DNA of 64,000 bases, taken from contig DIVG01000076.1 of assembly GCA_002422425.1 (NCBI GenBank), positions 18,330-82,329 on the forward strand, written 5' to 3'. Under the pieces are notes generated by a model. It ran no database searches and was not told the origin of the DNA. It saw only the letters and a list, made by a program, of their open reading frames with translations. A program made the position numbers and the translations under genes. Origin of the DNA: Akkermansiaceae bacterium UBA6138 (GTDB taxonomy: Bacteria; Verrucomicrobiota; Verrucomicrobiia; Verrucomicrobiales; DEV007). The stretch's first letter is position 1, and each line of letters starts with the position of its first letter. Shown here piece after piece: positions 7,081-17,020 of the stretch.

Positions 7081-7926
7081 ATGAATCCCCACGCCCCAAC
7101 CCCGAACCCTGCCGACTCCGACCGCGTCATCCCCCGCGAGGGCTGGCACGTCATCCATCTTTTTTATCACATCGAGCAAGCCCAGTGGTCCCTCTACAGC
7201 GACGAGGAAAAACTCGAGGCGAAAACGCACCTCGCCGAGCTCGTGCAGGAGATCCGCTCGACCGAGTCGACCCAGCTCCTCACCTTCTCCATCGTCACCC
7301 CGAAGGCCGACCTCGGGTTCATGATCCTGACCGACGACCTCCACAAGGCCAACGACTTCGAAAAACGCCTCGGCCGGGCCCTCGGTCCTGACATCCTCAC
7401 CCCCGTCTACAGCTACCTGAGCATGACGGAGCTCAGCGAATACACCACGACCGAAGAGCAATATGCCCTCAGCGTCACCGAAGAGGACGGCATCGCCGCC
7501 GGCACGCCCGAGATGGAGGCGAAGCTGGAGGACTTCCGCAAGCGCATGGCCAAATACAACAGCGACCGTCTCTACCCGAACATGCCCGACTGGCCGGTCT
7601 TCTGCTTTTACCCCATGTCGAAAAAGCGGGGCGAGACGCACAACTGGTACTACCTCGATTACGAAACCCGCCGCAAGCTCATGGCCGGCCACGCCAAAGT
7701 GGGCCGCACCTACGCCGGCCGCGTCCGCCAGCTCATCACCGGCTCGACCGGCCTCGATGAGTCAGAGTGGGGCGTGACCCTCTTTTCCCACAACACCCAG
7801 GACATCAAGGAAATCGTCTACGAGATGCGCTTCGACGAAGTGAGCTCCCTCTACGGCGAGTTCGGCGATTTCTACATCGGGCTGCAGCTGCCGCTCGATG
7901 AGTTGTTCCGGCGGGTGGGGATTTGA
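7081..7926 (+). CDS. chdC: Coproheme decarboxylase (HemQ/ChdC)
   Basis: A 281-residue member of the chlorite-dismutase-like superfamily, decarboxylating branch. It shows FCFYPMSKKR with Tyr177 (equivalent to the catalytic Tyr of the family) and MAGHAKVGRTYAGRV with His204 as the likely axial heme ligand. The signature C-terminal segment is VYEMRFDEVSSLYGEFGDF. ChdC turns iron-coproporphyrin III into heme b with hydrogen peroxide, the last step of the coproporphyrin-dependent pathway, in the cytoplasm. No other heme genes are next to it. It is divergent from the ferredoxin gene. A repeat cluster follows the stop. The chlorite-detoxifying Cld activity is unlikely because the decarboxylase-type YPMSKKR motif is present. 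Confidence 0.93.
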   Translation: MNPHAPTPNPADSDRVIPREGWHVIHLFYHIEQAQWSLYSDEEKLEAKTHLAELVQEIRSTESTQLLTFSIVTPKADLGFMILTDDLHKANDFEKRLGRALGPDILTPVYSYLSMTELSEYTTTEEQYALSVTEEDGIAAGTPEMEAKLEDFRKRMAKYNSDRLYPNMPDWPVFCFYPMSKKRGETHNWYYLDYETRRKLMAGHAKVGRTYAGRVRQLITGSTGLDESEWGVTLFSHNTQDIKEIVYEMRFDEVSSLYGEFGDFYIGLQLPLDELFRRVGI

Positions 7927-7953
7927 AAAGGGAGGTTTAGGTTTCAGGGTAGA

Positions 7954-8008
7954 CTTAGGCAAGCCCCCCGGGTGGGCGACTATTCGGGGCTTAGGCAAGC
8001 CCCGTTCC
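7954..8008. repeat. Palindromic intergenic repeats (TTAGGCAA family)
   Basis: CTTAGGCAAGCCCCCC (7954-7969) is followed by CGGGGCTT-AGGC-AAGCCCCG (7985-8004) and GTTCC. The second is the reverse complement of the unit at 4326-4345, including the flanking GGAAC. The copy lies between the convergent stops of chdC and the PVC heme-binding protein. Confidence 0.7.
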
Positions 8009-8103
8009 CTGGGCGGCGTTAGAGAAAGCCCCCGCGGTGGTGTCATAGAGATGCAGGGCTCCCCCGGTACGAAAACCATTCTATCACCCGACTTCCCCCC
8101 GCC

Positions 8104-11100
8104 TCAAAGACTCTTCAAATACGCCGTGATATCCGCGATGGACTGGGCGGTGAGGCCGAGGTTCGCGGGGTCGTACATCAATGAGCGGCCGAGCGGCTCG
8201 ACGGACTTGATGCGGTCTTTCGGGATCGTTTGCACGACACCGCCCATGGACTTGATGATGAGAGGATCCCCGCTCGCGAGGACCATGCCGGTGACGACGA
8301 TGCCGTCGTTCATCGTGACCTTCGATCCCTCAAAACCGTGCGAGATATCGGCCGAGGGATTGGCGAGAGCATCGACGATGACCTCGGTCGGCTGCTGGCG
8401 TCCGTAGGTCGTGAGGTCGGGACCGAAGTCGATCCCCGCCTCACCGACCTTGTGGCAGGTGTAGCACACCGCGATGGCCGCCTGGCCCCGTGCGACATCG
8501 CCACTGAGTTTAACGATCTCGACAGTGGGCGGAAGCGGCGCGGCGCCCTCGACCGGAGCAGGCATCTCGATGGCGGTGATCTTGACGGTGGCAGGATCGT
8601 AGAGGCCGAGCGCCTTCATTCCGCCTTCGACGTCGTAGGCTTTCCAGTCGTTCCCCTTGCGATTGAGGAGCCACCACTTGGCGAGCTCTTTCATCGGGAA
8701 AGCGTCGGTATGGGCCAGTTCGATCATGTGTCCGGCAGCCTCGCGGCTTTTCACAAAGGCGAGAGCGGTCAGCATGAGCTTGCGCTGATCTTCGGAGAGC
8801 CCGGGGAGGAGCGCGCGGGCCTTGAAATCGGCGGCGGCCTCGGCCGGGTGGAGACGCCAGGCGATCCAGGCGAAGGTGTCACTCCAGGAGGCGGCCGGGC
8901 CTCCCATCGTTTTGGCAACGGCGGCGTAGACCTGACCTTCCTTGCCCTTGCTACCGAGACCCAAGGCCTCGAGGTAGCTGCGGTCTTTGCCATCGAACTT
9001 CGCGGCGACCTTCGCCAGGATGGGCACACTCTGCGCGGCGGGGACATCGCGCAGGGTCAGGGCGACTTCGGCGCGCACGGCGGCGGATTCGTCATCGGCC
9101 ATGCGGTCCGCCATTGCGAGAACCTCGTGCTCGACAAAACGAAGGGCCCGGTAGGCGACGAGGCGGATCATGGCATCGTCCGACTCGAGGAGAGGCGTCA
9201 CTTTGGCCACTCCGTTCGGTCCCAACTGGGGGAGCAACCAGATCGCCCGAGCCACGAGGTGAGGATTCGGCTCGGCCAGCAGCCCTGCGACTGCGGGAAC
9301 GGATTTTGACCCGGCTTCGCGCAGACTGACAAAACCACCATACCGCACGTTCGGCGCAGGGCTTTTTAAGGCAACGATCTGTCCCCCGAGCGTCGCGAGA
9401 TCGTCCATCGGCACGATGGATTTAAAGCCTTTCGGGGCAATGCGGTAGATGGTGCCGCTCGTGCCTTCGTCAAGAGTTCCGTGTCCCCCGACACGACCGT
9501 CGAACCAGTCGGCGACATAAATCGCGCCGTCGGGTCCTACCGTGACATCACTGGGGCGGAACATCGTCTTGAGCTCCCCGCTCGGTTTGCCGCCGAGGAA
9601 GTCGGAGCCGGCCCATTCCTTCGCCTCGTTCGAGGTCATGAAATCGAAACGCTCCAGCTTGAAGCCCGCTCCGTCGCGGACAGGGAGATAACCAAAAACG
9701 ACGTTTTTCCCGGCCTCGCAGGCGAGGAGGAGTCCCTCCCACTTTTCCCCGAGAGCGCCGTTCTCGTAGTAGGCGACACCCGTCGGCGAACCGCCGCCGT
9801 AGATGTCACCTGCCGGCATGGTGCCCGGGTCTTCCTGCCGCCACTGAGCGGTGGGGGTATCCTGGCCGGGGCGTTTGTCCGCGCCCCACGAACGCAGGCC
9901 ATCGACGGAGGAGAAACCGGCGTTGCCGCCCTCAAGCAGGTGCGAGACGCGGCACGCGGGCGGATCGTCGTTGTCGCTCTGGAAGACATCGCCGAAGGAG
10001 GTCACGGCCTGCTCGTAGCTGTTGCGGAAATTGTGCCCGATGATGGTGACGTTAGTGCCGTCGGGGTTCATGCGGGCGGCAAAACCTCCGACCCAGATGT
10101 GGCCGTCATCGCTCTTTTTGCCAGCGGCTTCCTGAGTCATGTAGGAGCTGCCCATGAAGAAATTTTTCCCCGACCTGTCGGTGAAGACGGCGCCGCAATT
10201 TCCCTGATTCCAATACCACTGACCGTTCGGCCCGGCCGTGACGCTGTGGAGGCTGTGATCGTGCTGGCGGCCGGAGAATCCGCTGAGGAGCACCTCGCGC
10301 CCGTCTACGGCGGGATCGATTTTGCCGTCCCCGTTTTTGTCGGTGTAGACGAGCATCTCGGGAGGTTGCGAGACGATGAGGCGGTCACCCAGGACGGCGA
10401 CGCCGAGGGGTGAAGCGAGAGCGGGTTCCTGCACAAAAACGGAGGTCTTGTCGGCGCTGCCAGATCCGTCGGTGTCTTCGAGGATGACGATGCGATCCCC
10501 CTCGGGGCGGCGGCCTCCCTTGCCGCGGTAGTTTACCCCCTCGGCGACATAGAGACGGCCCTGCGCGTCAAAGTCGATGTTGGTCGGATTCGCGAGCATC
10601 GGCGAGGTTGCCCAAATCGTCACCTCGAGCCCCTCTGGCACGGTGAAAAGATCAGTCGGGACCACCTTGGGCGCATCAGGATCAAACGCACCGGTCGCGG
10701 AGACGGGCGGCTTCTGCGTGTAAATGCGGAAACGCAGGTTCGCTGAGCTCAGTTTGCCGTCGCGCTCCATCCCGCCATCATCGATCGCGAGGAGCGCCTG
10801 AAAACGGTCCACGCCCTCGGGCAGGGCATACTCGAGCAGAGCCGGCGCATGGGTGCCGATGCCTTTACCGTAGGTCTTGCCCGCGACGCTAAGGGTCCCG
10901 CCGGTGACGTTCTTGTTCTTCTGCGTTTTGCCGTAACCGGCCTTAGATTCCTTCCACTCGAGCTCGGTGAAGTCGCGAACGCTGCCGTCTTTCATGACCA
11001 GCTTCGGCTCGAGCCAGTTGGCCCAGTCGCAGGCTAGCGATCCTTCGTCGGAGACAACGAGGTGCAGTTCCTTGGCTCCATTGAGCGGCACATCGACGGC

Positions 11101-11232
11101 GACGAGGCGCTCTTTGCTCTTCGGTGTAAGGACCTCCGTTTCAAAAACAGGTTTAACCGGCGTCTCCGCTGACGAGGGCAGGGCGGCGCCGACGGTGCTG
11201 ATGAGGACGAGTAAGAGTAGTCTGGTGCGCAT
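8104..11232 (-). CDS. PVC-type heme-binding CxxCH protein with NPCBM domain, beta-propeller and HEAT repeats
   Basis: From ATG 11232 the product has 1042 residues, with a signal peptide ending near PSSAETPV. An NPCBM-like domain follows at about 25-170 (GGTLSVAGKTYGKGIGTHAP). Next is a six- or seven-bladed PVC membrane-bound-dehydrogenase-type propeller at about 185-600 (PTNIDFDAQGRLYVAEGVNY, SDVTVGPDGAIYVADW). A HEAT-like helical region covers about 620-850, and a C-terminal cytochrome c domain has CYTCH near residue 922 (CYTCHKVGEAGIDFGPDL). Such proteins are abundant in Planctomycetota and Verrucomicrobiota and are believed to oxidise carbohydrates or other substrates in the periplasm; no substrate is established. 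The longer frame to 11391 adds a non-signal leader and overlaps the divergent gene, so it was not chosen. Confidence 0.9.
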   Translation of the reverse strand: MRTRLLLLVLISTVGAALPSSAETPVKPVFETEVLTPKSKERLVAVDVPLNGAKELHLVVSDEGSLACDWANWLEPKLVMKDGSVRDFTELEWKESKAGYGKTQKNKNVTGGTLSVAGKTYGKGIGTHAPALLEYALPEGVDRFQALLAIDDGGMERDGKLSSANLRFRIYTQKPPVSATGAFDPDAPKVVPTDLFTVPEGLEVTIWATSPMLANPTNIDFDAQGRLYVAEGVNYRGKGGRRPEGDRIVILEDTDGSGSADKTSVFVQEPALASPLGVAVLGDRLIVSQPPEMLVYTDKNGDGKIDPAVDGREVLLSGFSGRQHDHSLHSVTAGPNGQWYWNQGNCGAVFTDRSGKNFFMGSSYMTQEAAGKKSDDGHIWVGGFAARMNPDGTNVTIIGHNFRNSYEQAVTSFGDVFQSDNDDPPACRVSHLLEGGNAGFSSVDGLRSWGADKRPGQDTPTAQWRQEDPGTMPAGDIYGGGSPTGVAYYENGALGEKWEGLLLACEAGKNVVFGYLPVRDGAGFKLERFDFMTSNEAKEWAGSDFLGGKPSGELKTMFRPSDVTVGPDGAIYVADWFDGRVGGHGTLDEGTSGTIYRIAPKGFKSIVPMDDLATLGGQIVALKSPAPNVRYGGFVSLREAGSKSVPAVAGLLAEPNPHLVARAIWLLPQLGPNGVAKVTPLLESDDAMIRLVAYRALRFVEHEVLAMADRMADDESAAVRAEVALTLRDVPAAQSVPILAKVAAKFDGKDRSYLEALGLGSKGKEGQVYAAVAKTMGGPAASWSDTFAWIAWRLHPAEAAADFKARALLPGLSEDQRKLMLTALAFVKSREAAGHMIELAHTDAFPMKELAKWWLLNRKGNDWKAYDVEGGMKALGLYDPATVKITAIEMPAPVEGAAPLPPTVEIVKLSGDVARGQAAIAVCYTCHKVGEAGIDFGPDLTTYGRQQPTEVIVDALANPSADISHGFEGSKVTMNDGIVVTGMVLASGDPLIIKSMGGVVQTIPKDRIKSVEPLGRSLMYDPANLGLTAQSIADITAYLKSL

Positions 11233-11379
11233 GAGAAAGAGCGGGAACGGCGCGAGAGTAGCCACACGCGGGCCGGAGAGCAAATGCGAATACGCGTGAT
11301 GCACGGGCTCACCCCTCCCCGAAAGTAGGGATAAACCCCATAGCGACCGGGATGGCAGGGCAGGAAAGTGAAAATAGCG

Positions 11380-12543
11380 ATGACAAAACAAAGCCTCCTC
11401 ACTCCCTCACTCCTCGATGATCTCTCCGCCGTGGCGGCAAAGACCTGTGTCTCACTCTACCTGCCCACCCACCGGCATCATCCCGAGAATCGGCAGGACC
11501 CGATTCGCTTTCATCGACTCGTAAAGGACCTACGGGAGAATCTCCGGAATCTCATCTCTGCCGACGAGACCGACCTCATGGTCGCGCCCTTTGATGCCCT
11601 TGCCGAGGACGAGGAATTCTGGAACCATACGCTGGACGGCCTGGCGGTATTCGCGGCACCGGCCGGTTTTTCCCGTGTCGTCACCACCTACAGAACGGTG
11701 GGAGAAATGACTGTGGTTGCCGACACCTTTCATACAAAACCTCTGCGACGCTTCCTGCAATCATCGGATCGTTATCAGATCCTCGCCTTGAACCTCCACG
11801 GGGCAAAACTCTTCGAGGGCAATCGGGACTCACTTGAGATAGTGGAACTCGGCGAGGAATTCCCTGATACGATCGAAAAGGCGCTTGGTGAAGAATTAAC
11901 CGAACCACACCAAACCGTCGCTTCCTATGGCGGGACTGGAGGATCGAGCGTCGCGATGCATCATGGTCACGGAGGGAAAGGTGACGAGATGGACGATGAT
12001 GCCGAGCGATTCTTTCGTGCCGTGGATCGTAGCGTCCTCAAACTCCATTCGCGCTCGTCAGAACTGCCCCTGATTCTCGCCGCCCTGCCTGAGCACCATA
12101 ACCTCTTTCACAAAGTCAGCCACAATAGCCTTCTAACCAAAGAGGGAATCAAAGGAAACCCCGATGCCATTCCCATCGATGAGCTGCGCACCCGTGCCTG
12201 GGAGATTTTCGAGCCTCTCTACCATGCCCGTCTCGATTCGCTCGCCGATGACTTTTCAGTAGCAAAGTCACAGCAACTCGGCCTCGTAGACCTCGCCGAA
12301 ATTGGAGAGGCGGCGGTTGCAGGGCGTATCGCAACACTCCTCATCGAGGCAGACCGTGAAATCCCCGGCCGCATCCATACGGGAAGCGGCAACATACATC
12401 TGACCGACGCAGACGGGCAACAGGGCGACGACCTCCTTGATGAACTCGGCGAATGGGTCATTAAAAACGGAGGAAAGATGATGGTCGTTCCGGCCGAGCG
12501 CATGCCTGTCGCTACCGGCGCGGCGGCAATTTGCCGTTACTAA
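11380..12543 (+). CDS. baeRF family 3 (archaeo-eukaryotic release factor-like) protein
   Basis: A 387-residue soluble protein read from ATG 11380, preceded by GGCAGGAAAG; an ATG at 11368 in the same frame is too close to that sequence. It resembles the bacterial eRF1-like baeRF family 3: CVSLYLPTHRHHPENRQDP near the N-terminus, LNLHGAKLFEGN in the middle domain, and a C-terminal RIHTGSGNIHLTDA...LLDELGEWVIKNGGKMMVVP resembling eRF1 domain 3. A Gly/His-rich stretch (GGTGGSSVAMHHGHGGKGDE) separates two domains. Members are proposed to act on stalled or hibernating ribosomes, based on structure prediction only. It is divergent from the PVC heme protein (147 nt between starts). Confidence 0.8.
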   Translation: MTKQSLLTPSLLDDLSAVAAKTCVSLYLPTHRHHPENRQDPIRFHRLVKDLRENLRNLISADETDLMVAPFDALAEDEEFWNHTLDGLAVFAAPAGFSRVVTTYRTVGEMTVVADTFHTKPLRRFLQSSDRYQILALNLHGAKLFEGNRDSLEIVELGEEFPDTIEKALGEELTEPHQTVASYGGTGGSSVAMHHGHGGKGDEMDDDAERFFRAVDRSVLKLHSRSSELPLILAALPEHHNLFHKVSHNSLLTKEGIKGNPDAIPIDELRTRAWEIFEPLYHARLDSLADDFSVAKSQQLGLVDLAEIGEAAVAGRIATLLIEADREIPGRIHTGSGNIHLTDADGQQGDDLLDELGEWVIKNGGKMMVVPAERMPVATGAAAICRY

Positions 12544-12553
12544 GCAGCGTCGT

Positions 12554-13801
12554 TCAAGAAGCAACCAACCCATCCGCCGCCGACTCCCCTGCAATGTGGC
12601 CGGTAGTCCAGGCGGACTGGAAATTGAAGCCGCCGGTGACCCCGTCTACGTCGATGACTTCGCCGGCAAAATAGAGGCCGGGGGTGCGGCGGCTCTGCAT
12701 TGTTTTAAAATCGATCTCTTTGAGGGCGACGCCTCCGGCGGTGACGAACTCGTCTTTGTTGAGGCTCTGACCCTGAACGCGGAAGCGTCCGGCCGTCAGC
12801 TCGGCGGCGAGACGCTGGCGGGCGTCCCGCGTGAGGTTCGACCAGGTCAGCTCCGCCGGTATGCCGGAATCCTCGGCGAGGCGGTGCCAGAGGCGGGCAG
12901 GCATCGTGAGGCCGGGGAGCCCGTTGCGGACCCGGCGCTTCGGGGCGCTCTCCCGCGCCTCTAGGAGGATCGCGTCGAGCTTGCCTCCCGACATCGGGCC
13001 GCACCAGTTGATGACGATTTCGAACTGGTAGTCTTTGTCGGCCAGCTCGCGGGCACCCCGCGCGGAGAGCTTGAGAATGGCGGGACCGCTCAACCCCCAG
13101 TGGGTGATGAGACAGGGACCGTCGCTGCGGAGTTTCGTCCCGGAAATGCTCACGACGACGTTCTCGACGGCGATGCCCGAGAGCCCTTCGAGACGCCGGT
13201 CGGGAATTTTAAAGGTGAAAAGAGACGGCGCCGCCGGGACGATCTCGTGTCCGAGCGTGCCAGCGAGGCGGACTCCTGCATTGTTGCGGGTCCCGCCAGT
13301 GGCGAGGAGAACGGCCCGGCTAGAGACGGTCGAACCGTCCTTCAGATCAATGAGCCAGCACTCGGCGGAACGGCAGAGGCGGTCGACTTCGCTGTGATAT
13401 CGCACCTCGATACCGAGTTCGCGGGTGGCAGACATGAGGCAGTCGATGACCGTCTGCGAATCATCGGTGACGGGGAAAATCCTGCCGTCGCTCTCGGTCT
13501 TGAGGGCAACTCCTCTCTTCTGGAACCAGTCCACCGTGTCCTGTGCCCCGAAACGGTGGAAGGGCCCGATGAGGTTGCGCTCGCCGCGCGGGTAGTGAGC
13601 GGTGAGCCGCTTCGAATCAAAGCAAGCGTGGGTCACATTGCACCGTCCGCCACCCGAGATCTTTACCTTTCCAAGCACGGTCGAGGTTTTCTCGAGAAGG
13701 CAGACACGTGCGCCCGGCGACTTTTCCGCAAAGGCGATCGCGCCGAAGAAGCCGGCGGCACCTCCGCCGACGGCGACAAAATCATACTCGGGACGGGACA
13801 T
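12554..13801 (-). CDS. HI0933/YhiN-like FAD-dependent oxidoreductase
   Basis: A 415-residue flavoprotein. It has an N-terminal FAD-binding Rossmann motif (VAVGGGAAGFFGAIAFAE, residues 10-27), the family signature KISGGGRCNVTHA near residues 47-60, and the second FAD contact GLYFAGEVIDVDGVTGGFNF near the C-terminus. The conserved AGGVALKEID appears before it. The family is widespread and often annotated as aminoacetone oxidase or BaiN-like; in most hosts the physiological substrate is unknown. It converges with the baeRF3 gene (10 nt between stops) and is divergent from the TPR membrane protein. Confidence 0.88.
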   Translation of the reverse strand: MSRPEYDFVAVGGGAAGFFGAIAFAEKSPGARVCLLEKTSTVLGKVKISGGGRCNVTHACFDSKRLTAHYPRGERNLIGPFHRFGAQDTVDWFQKRGVALKTESDGRIFPVTDDSQTVIDCLMSATRELGIEVRYHSEVDRLCRSAECWLIDLKDGSTVSSRAVLLATGGTRNNAGVRLAGTLGHEIVPAAPSLFTFKIPDRRLEGLSGIAVENVVVSISGTKLRSDGPCLITHWGLSGPAILKLSARGARELADKDYQFEIVINWCGPMSGGKLDAILLEARESAPKRRVRNGLPGLTMPARLWHRLAEDSGIPAELTWSNLTRDARQRLAAELTAGRFRVQGQSLNKDEFVTAGGVALKEIDFKTMQSRRTPGLYFAGEVIDVDGVTGGFNFQSAWTTGHIAGESAADGLVAS

Positions 13802-13938
13802 CGGGAAAGAAAAGAGCGCGAGAGAATCAGGTCCGCAGCAAAGCCTCCCCTCTCCTGCTTGTAAAGGGTTCCTTCAGCGTGAACGGAGAGCCGAATTTTT
13901 CCTTTTTCGCGGGGCTGCGATTGCTTAGTTTACGGGAA

Positions 13939-14430
13939 ATGCTTCGCGACTATTTCAGCAGTATGATCCGCTGGCTCTTCGGCGTCGGCCTGCTCGGGCT
14001 TGCCTATGACATGGCCACGACGGGTTACGAGGACGAGCGGTTCGCCCGCATTCTCGCCGGAGCGGGTCTCTTTGTCCTGGGAATTCTCTTCCTCTGGAAA
14101 ACGATCTTCCATCTCGCGACGCGACCGCTCACCCGACTCGTCGATTCGATTTTTTTTCCCGGCGGCAAGCTAGGAAAACCGCTCCTCAATCTCAAACTTC
14201 CCGCCTACTACATCAACGAAGGACGCTATAGCGAGGCCCTCGCGGAATACCGGAAGGTCCTGAAACATTACCCCAACGAGGTTGAGGCTTACGAAAAAGC
14301 GATCTGGCTGCTTCACGATGTTTTTCGGGACAAGAGCGCGGCGGAGAACCTGATTCGGCGGGCGAGAAAGCGGAAACTCACCCTCGACGAGCGCGTCGTC
14401 CGGAGTGTTCGGGCGGATTATCCGAGTTGA
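13939..14430 (+). CDS. Small membrane protein with TPR-like region
   Basis: From ATG 13939 (preceded by TACGGGA) the product has 163 residues. Two hydrophobic segments at about 10-23 (FGVGLLGLAYDMA) and 33-52 (ILAGAGLFVLGILFLWKTIF) form a membrane hairpin. A soluble region follows with one clear TPR-like pair, YYINEGRYSEALAEYRKVLK and NEVEAYEKAIWLLHDVF. I do not recognise a named family. A longer frame to 13708 overlaps the divergent flavoprotein gene and lacks support. The stop codon lies inside the first copy of a 33-nt direct repeat, so the last residues (VRADYPS) are partly set by the repeat. Confidence 0.75.
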   Translation: MLRDYFSSMIRWLFGVGLLGLAYDMATTGYEDERFARILAGAGLFVLGILFLWKTIFHLATRPLTRLVDSIFFPGGKLGKPLLNLKLPAYYINEGRYSEALAEYRKVLKHYPNEVEAYEKAIWLLHDVFRDKSAAENLIRRARKRKLTLDERVVRSVRADYPS

Positions 14431-14492
14431 CTTCGCTGCGCTCCGTCCATCTCGGATAATCCGAGTTGACTTCGCTGCGCTCCGTCCATCTC
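14417..14492. repeat. Two 33-nt direct repeats with terminal palindrome
   Basis: The unit starting TCCGAGTTGACTTCGCTGCG occurs at 14421-14453 and again at 14460-14492, identical over 33 nt. ATTATCCGAG (14417-14426) and CTCGGATAAT (14451-14460) are perfect 10-bp inverted repeats bounding the first copy. The TPR gene stop (14428-14430) lies within the first copy. Confidence 0.8.
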
Positions 14493-14510
14493 CGCTTCGC
14501 TCCGATTCCT

Positions 14511-14546
14511 GAAAACAAAAAACGCCGCAGTCGTAAACTGCGGCGC
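14511..14546 (-). terminator. Rho-independent terminator of the glutamine synthetase gene
   Basis: CGCCGCAG (14523-14530) and CTGCGGCG (14538-14545) form a perfect 8-bp stem with a 7-nt loop. Read on the minus strand, the hairpin is followed by TTTTTTGTTTTC, the U-tract expected 34 nt after the glnII stop. The plus-strand side has only a weak T run, so it mainly serves glnII. Confidence 0.85.
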
Positions 14547-14579
14547 CTTTGTTGGTGCGAGAGGCGGCGTGAGCAGGAA

Positions 14580-15599
14580 TCAGGGCGTCGGGACGGTCGC
14601 GATCGTCTTGGAGACGCGCGAGACGACCTGATATGGATCGGCCTGTGAATTCGGGCGACGATCTTCGAGATACCCCTTGTATCCGTTGTTCACGAAGGAG
14701 TGAGGCACACGGATGGAAGCACCGCGATCGGCCACACCGTAGCTGAACTTGTCGATCGACTGGGTCTCGTGGAGGCCGGTGAGACGCAGGTGATTGTCGG
14801 GACCGTAGGCGGCGATGTGCTCTTCGCAAAGACCGGCGAATGCGGCCATGAGGGACTCAAAGTATTCTTTGCCGCCAGTCGTGCGCATGTATTCGGTCGA
14901 GAAGTTACAGTGCATGCCGGATCCGTTCCAGTCGCCCTGAAAGGGCTTGCAATGCAGCTCGACATCGACACCGTATTTTTCACAAATACGGGCGAGGAGG
15001 TAACGGGCCACCCAGATCTCGTCGGCCGCCTTCTGGGCACCCTTGCCAAAAATCTGGAATTCCCACTGGCCTTTGGCCACCTCGGCATTGATCCCTTCGT
15101 GGTTAATGCCCGCATCAAGGCAGACTTCGAGGTGCTCTTCGACGATGGCGCGGGCGAGATCACCCACGGCCGAAGCGCCGACACCGCAGTAGTATTCACC
15201 CTGCGGATCGGGGTAGCCGGAATCGGGCCAGCCGAGGGGACGACCGTCCTGGAAGAGGAAGTATTCCTGCTCGAGACCGATCCAGAGACCGGGGTCCTCG
15301 GCGATGGTGGCGCGGGCATTCGACGGATGGGGGGTGACACCGTCGGGCATCATGACTTCGCACATCACCACGAAACCGTTCCTGCGGGTGGAATCAGGGT
15401 AAAGCGCTACAGGCTTGAGCATGCAGTCAGAACTCTTCCCCTCGGCCTGACGGGTCGAGCTTCCGTCGAATCCCCACATCGGGCAATCGGCGAGAGTGAA
15501 CGAATCAGGGTCCCCTTCCGCGATTTTCGTCTTGCCGCGGAGGTTCGGCACGGGCTCATAACCGTCGAGCCAGATGTATTCCAATTTCAGTTTAGCCAT
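14580..15599 (-). CDS. glnII: Glutamine synthetase, type II (eukaryotic-like GSII)
   Basis: A 339-residue enzyme of GSII length, clearly shorter than bacterial GSI (about 470). Signatures: LEYIWLDGYEPVPNLRGKT at the start, WGFDGSSTRQAEG (beta-grasp), LGLEQEY-like IGLEQEYFLFQDGRPLGWP, NAEVAKGQWEFQIFG, the ATP-binding NGSGMHCNFSTEYMR and the C-terminal DRGASIRVPHSF. It makes glutamine from glutamate, ammonia and ATP in the cytoplasm. GSII enzymes lack the adenylylation site of GSI, so control is probably transcriptional or by feedback. The gene is alone, with a good terminator after it. A TTGACA on the minus strand at 15722-15727 could be a -35 box, but no convincing -10 follows. Confidence 0.95.
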   Translation of the reverse strand: MAKLKLEYIWLDGYEPVPNLRGKTKIAEGDPDSFTLADCPMWGFDGSSTRQAEGKSSDCMLKPVALYPDSTRRNGFVVMCEVMMPDGVTPHPSNARATIAEDPGLWIGLEQEYFLFQDGRPLGWPDSGYPDPQGEYYCGVGASAVGDLARAIVEEHLEVCLDAGINHEGINAEVAKGQWEFQIFGKGAQKAADEIWVARYLLARICEKYGVDVELHCKPFQGDWNGSGMHCNFSTEYMRTTGGKEYFESLMAAFAGLCEEHIAAYGPDNHLRLTGLHETQSIDKFSYGVADRGASIRVPHSFVNNGYKGYLEDRRPNSQADPYQVVSRVSKTIATVPTP

Positions 15600-15783
15600 T
15601 TTAACTTGTTCTCGTTTTGTATTTTACATTCGAAGCCCTGCAACTGCCTGAGCATCCTGCGCCTACGGCACGAACTTCGGGTTGGGAAACCACGTCACAG
15701 AGAAGCAAGCTCCGTGCCATTTGTCAACGGATCCGCAAAAATATTATCCAACATTCCCTCCACCCCGATGGTTCCCGGAGTGA

Positions 15784-16800
<1,017 letters not shown>

Positions 16801-17020
16801 GTTGAAAAATGCCGAGGCGGAAAGGGACGTTTCGCGTCGCGATAAACCGACAAGTTTACGTCCCCGGCCGCACGACGGTGTCATTTTTGCCCCTATTCCG
16901 GCGGGATTCCAGTCATTTTCCACCCTGGCTCAAAAGGGAAACAGGTGGCGCGATCGCGCCACACAATCAAGTCGGGAAATACTCATTGCGTGGACGATCA
17001 CCCACGCATAACTTTCAATC

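Noticed and set aside
8230..10413. Long plus-strand frames (359 and 310 codons)
   Set aside because: They are antisense to the PVC heme-binding protein, with no family signal.
14523..14556. Terminator for the TPR gene on the plus strand
   Set aside because: The same hairpin has only CCTTTG after it on the plus strand; the long T tract is on the minus strand, so it was assigned to glnII.
15600..15783. glnII promoter
   Set aside because: A TTGACA is present on the minus strand (15722-15727) but the expected -10 position reads TTCTCT, so no promoter was annotated.
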